From Archangium sp. (GTDB lineage Bacteria > Myxococcota > Myxococcia > Myxococcales > Myxococcaceae): a stretch of 25,577 bases of DNA. The stretch is from positions 1 to 25,577 of the forward strand of contig JAEUJR010000156.1 of the NCBI GenBank assembly GCA_016793585.1, given 5' to 3'. The notes beneath the pieces were generated by a model, which was not told where the DNA came from, did not search any database, and saw nothing but the letters and a program-made list of their open reading frames with translations. A program made the position numbers and the translations under genes. Each line of letters opens with the position of its first letter. Position 1 is the first letter of the stretch. Below, in pieces: positions 25,432 to 25,577 of this stretch.

Positions 25432-25437
25432 AGAGTA
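25432..25437 (-). promoter_or_regulatory. Candidate -10 element (TACTCT) for the kinase gene
   Basis: On the minus strand TACTCT lies 10 bases before GTG 25421, in a 56-base gap without a Shine-Dalgarno. It could give a leaderless or nearly leaderless mRNA. Confidence 0.28.
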
Positions 25438-25477
25438 GTCGACGGCCGTCATTGAGCAAGGACGGGTTGGCGGGGAG

Positions 25478-25577
25478 CTACCGCGGGTATCGAACGAGAA
25501 ACAGCGTGCTCCCGGTGCCGGCGGGCGTCGGAACGAGGGGCATGCCCGAGCCAGCGGCCACCACGTGCCCCGACGAC
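25478..25577 (-). CDS. C-terminal end of an unknown protein (5' part outside window)
   Basis: Thirty-two codons, ending in TAG at 25478-25480, run in from the window edge. The residues read as beta-rich, ending STLFLVRYPR after a GHVVAAGSG segment. This resembles the last blade of delta-60-type beta-propeller repeats (VVVAG...FALARY), but the piece is too short to be sure. The codon choice fits the neighbouring genes. It would lie 56 bases upstream of the kinase gene on the same strand. Confidence 0.45.
   Translation of the reverse strand, partial: SSGHVVAAGSGMPLVPTPAGTGSTLFLVRYPR

Noticed and set aside
25441..25450. Perfect 10-bp palindrome GACGGCCGTC
   Set aside because: It lies in a short gap, has no loop and no U-tract, and such GC palindromes are expected often at this base composition.

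Overview
The window is about 68-70% G+C (my estimate, not computed) and densely coded. It looks chromosomal and probably comes from a myxobacterium (Myxococcota). The reasons are the abundance of predicted lipoproteins with low-complexity tethers (Gly/Ala-rich or Asp-Ala-Gly repeats) followed by cysteine-rich repeats, a soluble Hanks-type kinase, an ECF sigma/anti-sigma operon with a caspase-like protein, a DUF4175-like giant coiled-coil protein, and several putative outer-membrane beta-barrels. I see no tRNA, rRNA, insertion sequence, CRISPR array or phage gene. No gap between genes exceeds 300 bases.

Layout: 1-5198 (minus) is a run starting with a PgcA/PGM2-type phosphohexomutase, followed by a small beta-barrel protein (4-base overlap), a secreted Cys-containing protein and a large Cys-rich lipoprotein cut by the window edge. 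5278-8087 (plus) holds a lipoprotein with a DAG-repeat tether and a small PEGA-type protein. 8091-8993 (minus) is deoxyribose-phosphate aldolase with an unusual N-terminal extension. 9061-9739 (plus) has two small cytoplasmic genes, one a helix-hairpin-helix protein. 9822-14677 (plus) is a translationally coupled pair: a 1042-residue membrane/coiled-coil protein and a secreted peptidase-MA/TPR protein. 14681-16523 (minus) has two envelope proteins, and 16648-17010 (plus) a small lipoprotein.

17012-20577 (minus) is the most interesting unit. It is a tightly overlapping operon, in transcription order: ECF sigma factor, membrane anti-sigma-like protein, a caspase-fold lipoprotein that also carries an EF-hand loop, a PEGA-like segment and a C-terminal beta-barrel-like segment, and a lipoprotein with a carboxypeptidase-regulatory-like fold. 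Diverging from it at 20707-22512 is a 601-residue lipoprotein with 15 Cys-rich repeats. 22576-24040 (plus) encodes a His-rich polytopic membrane protein and a two-helix membrane protein. 24041-25421 (minus) encodes a Ser/Thr kinase and a LEA14-like lipoprotein. The window ends in the C-terminus of another minus-strand gene.

Taken together this is mostly an envelope and cell-surface region. The sigma/anti-sigma/caspase operon is a plausible envelope-stress or regulated-proteolysis module. The aldolase may have a compartment-targeting helix. Both ideas are inference from sequence features and gene order.
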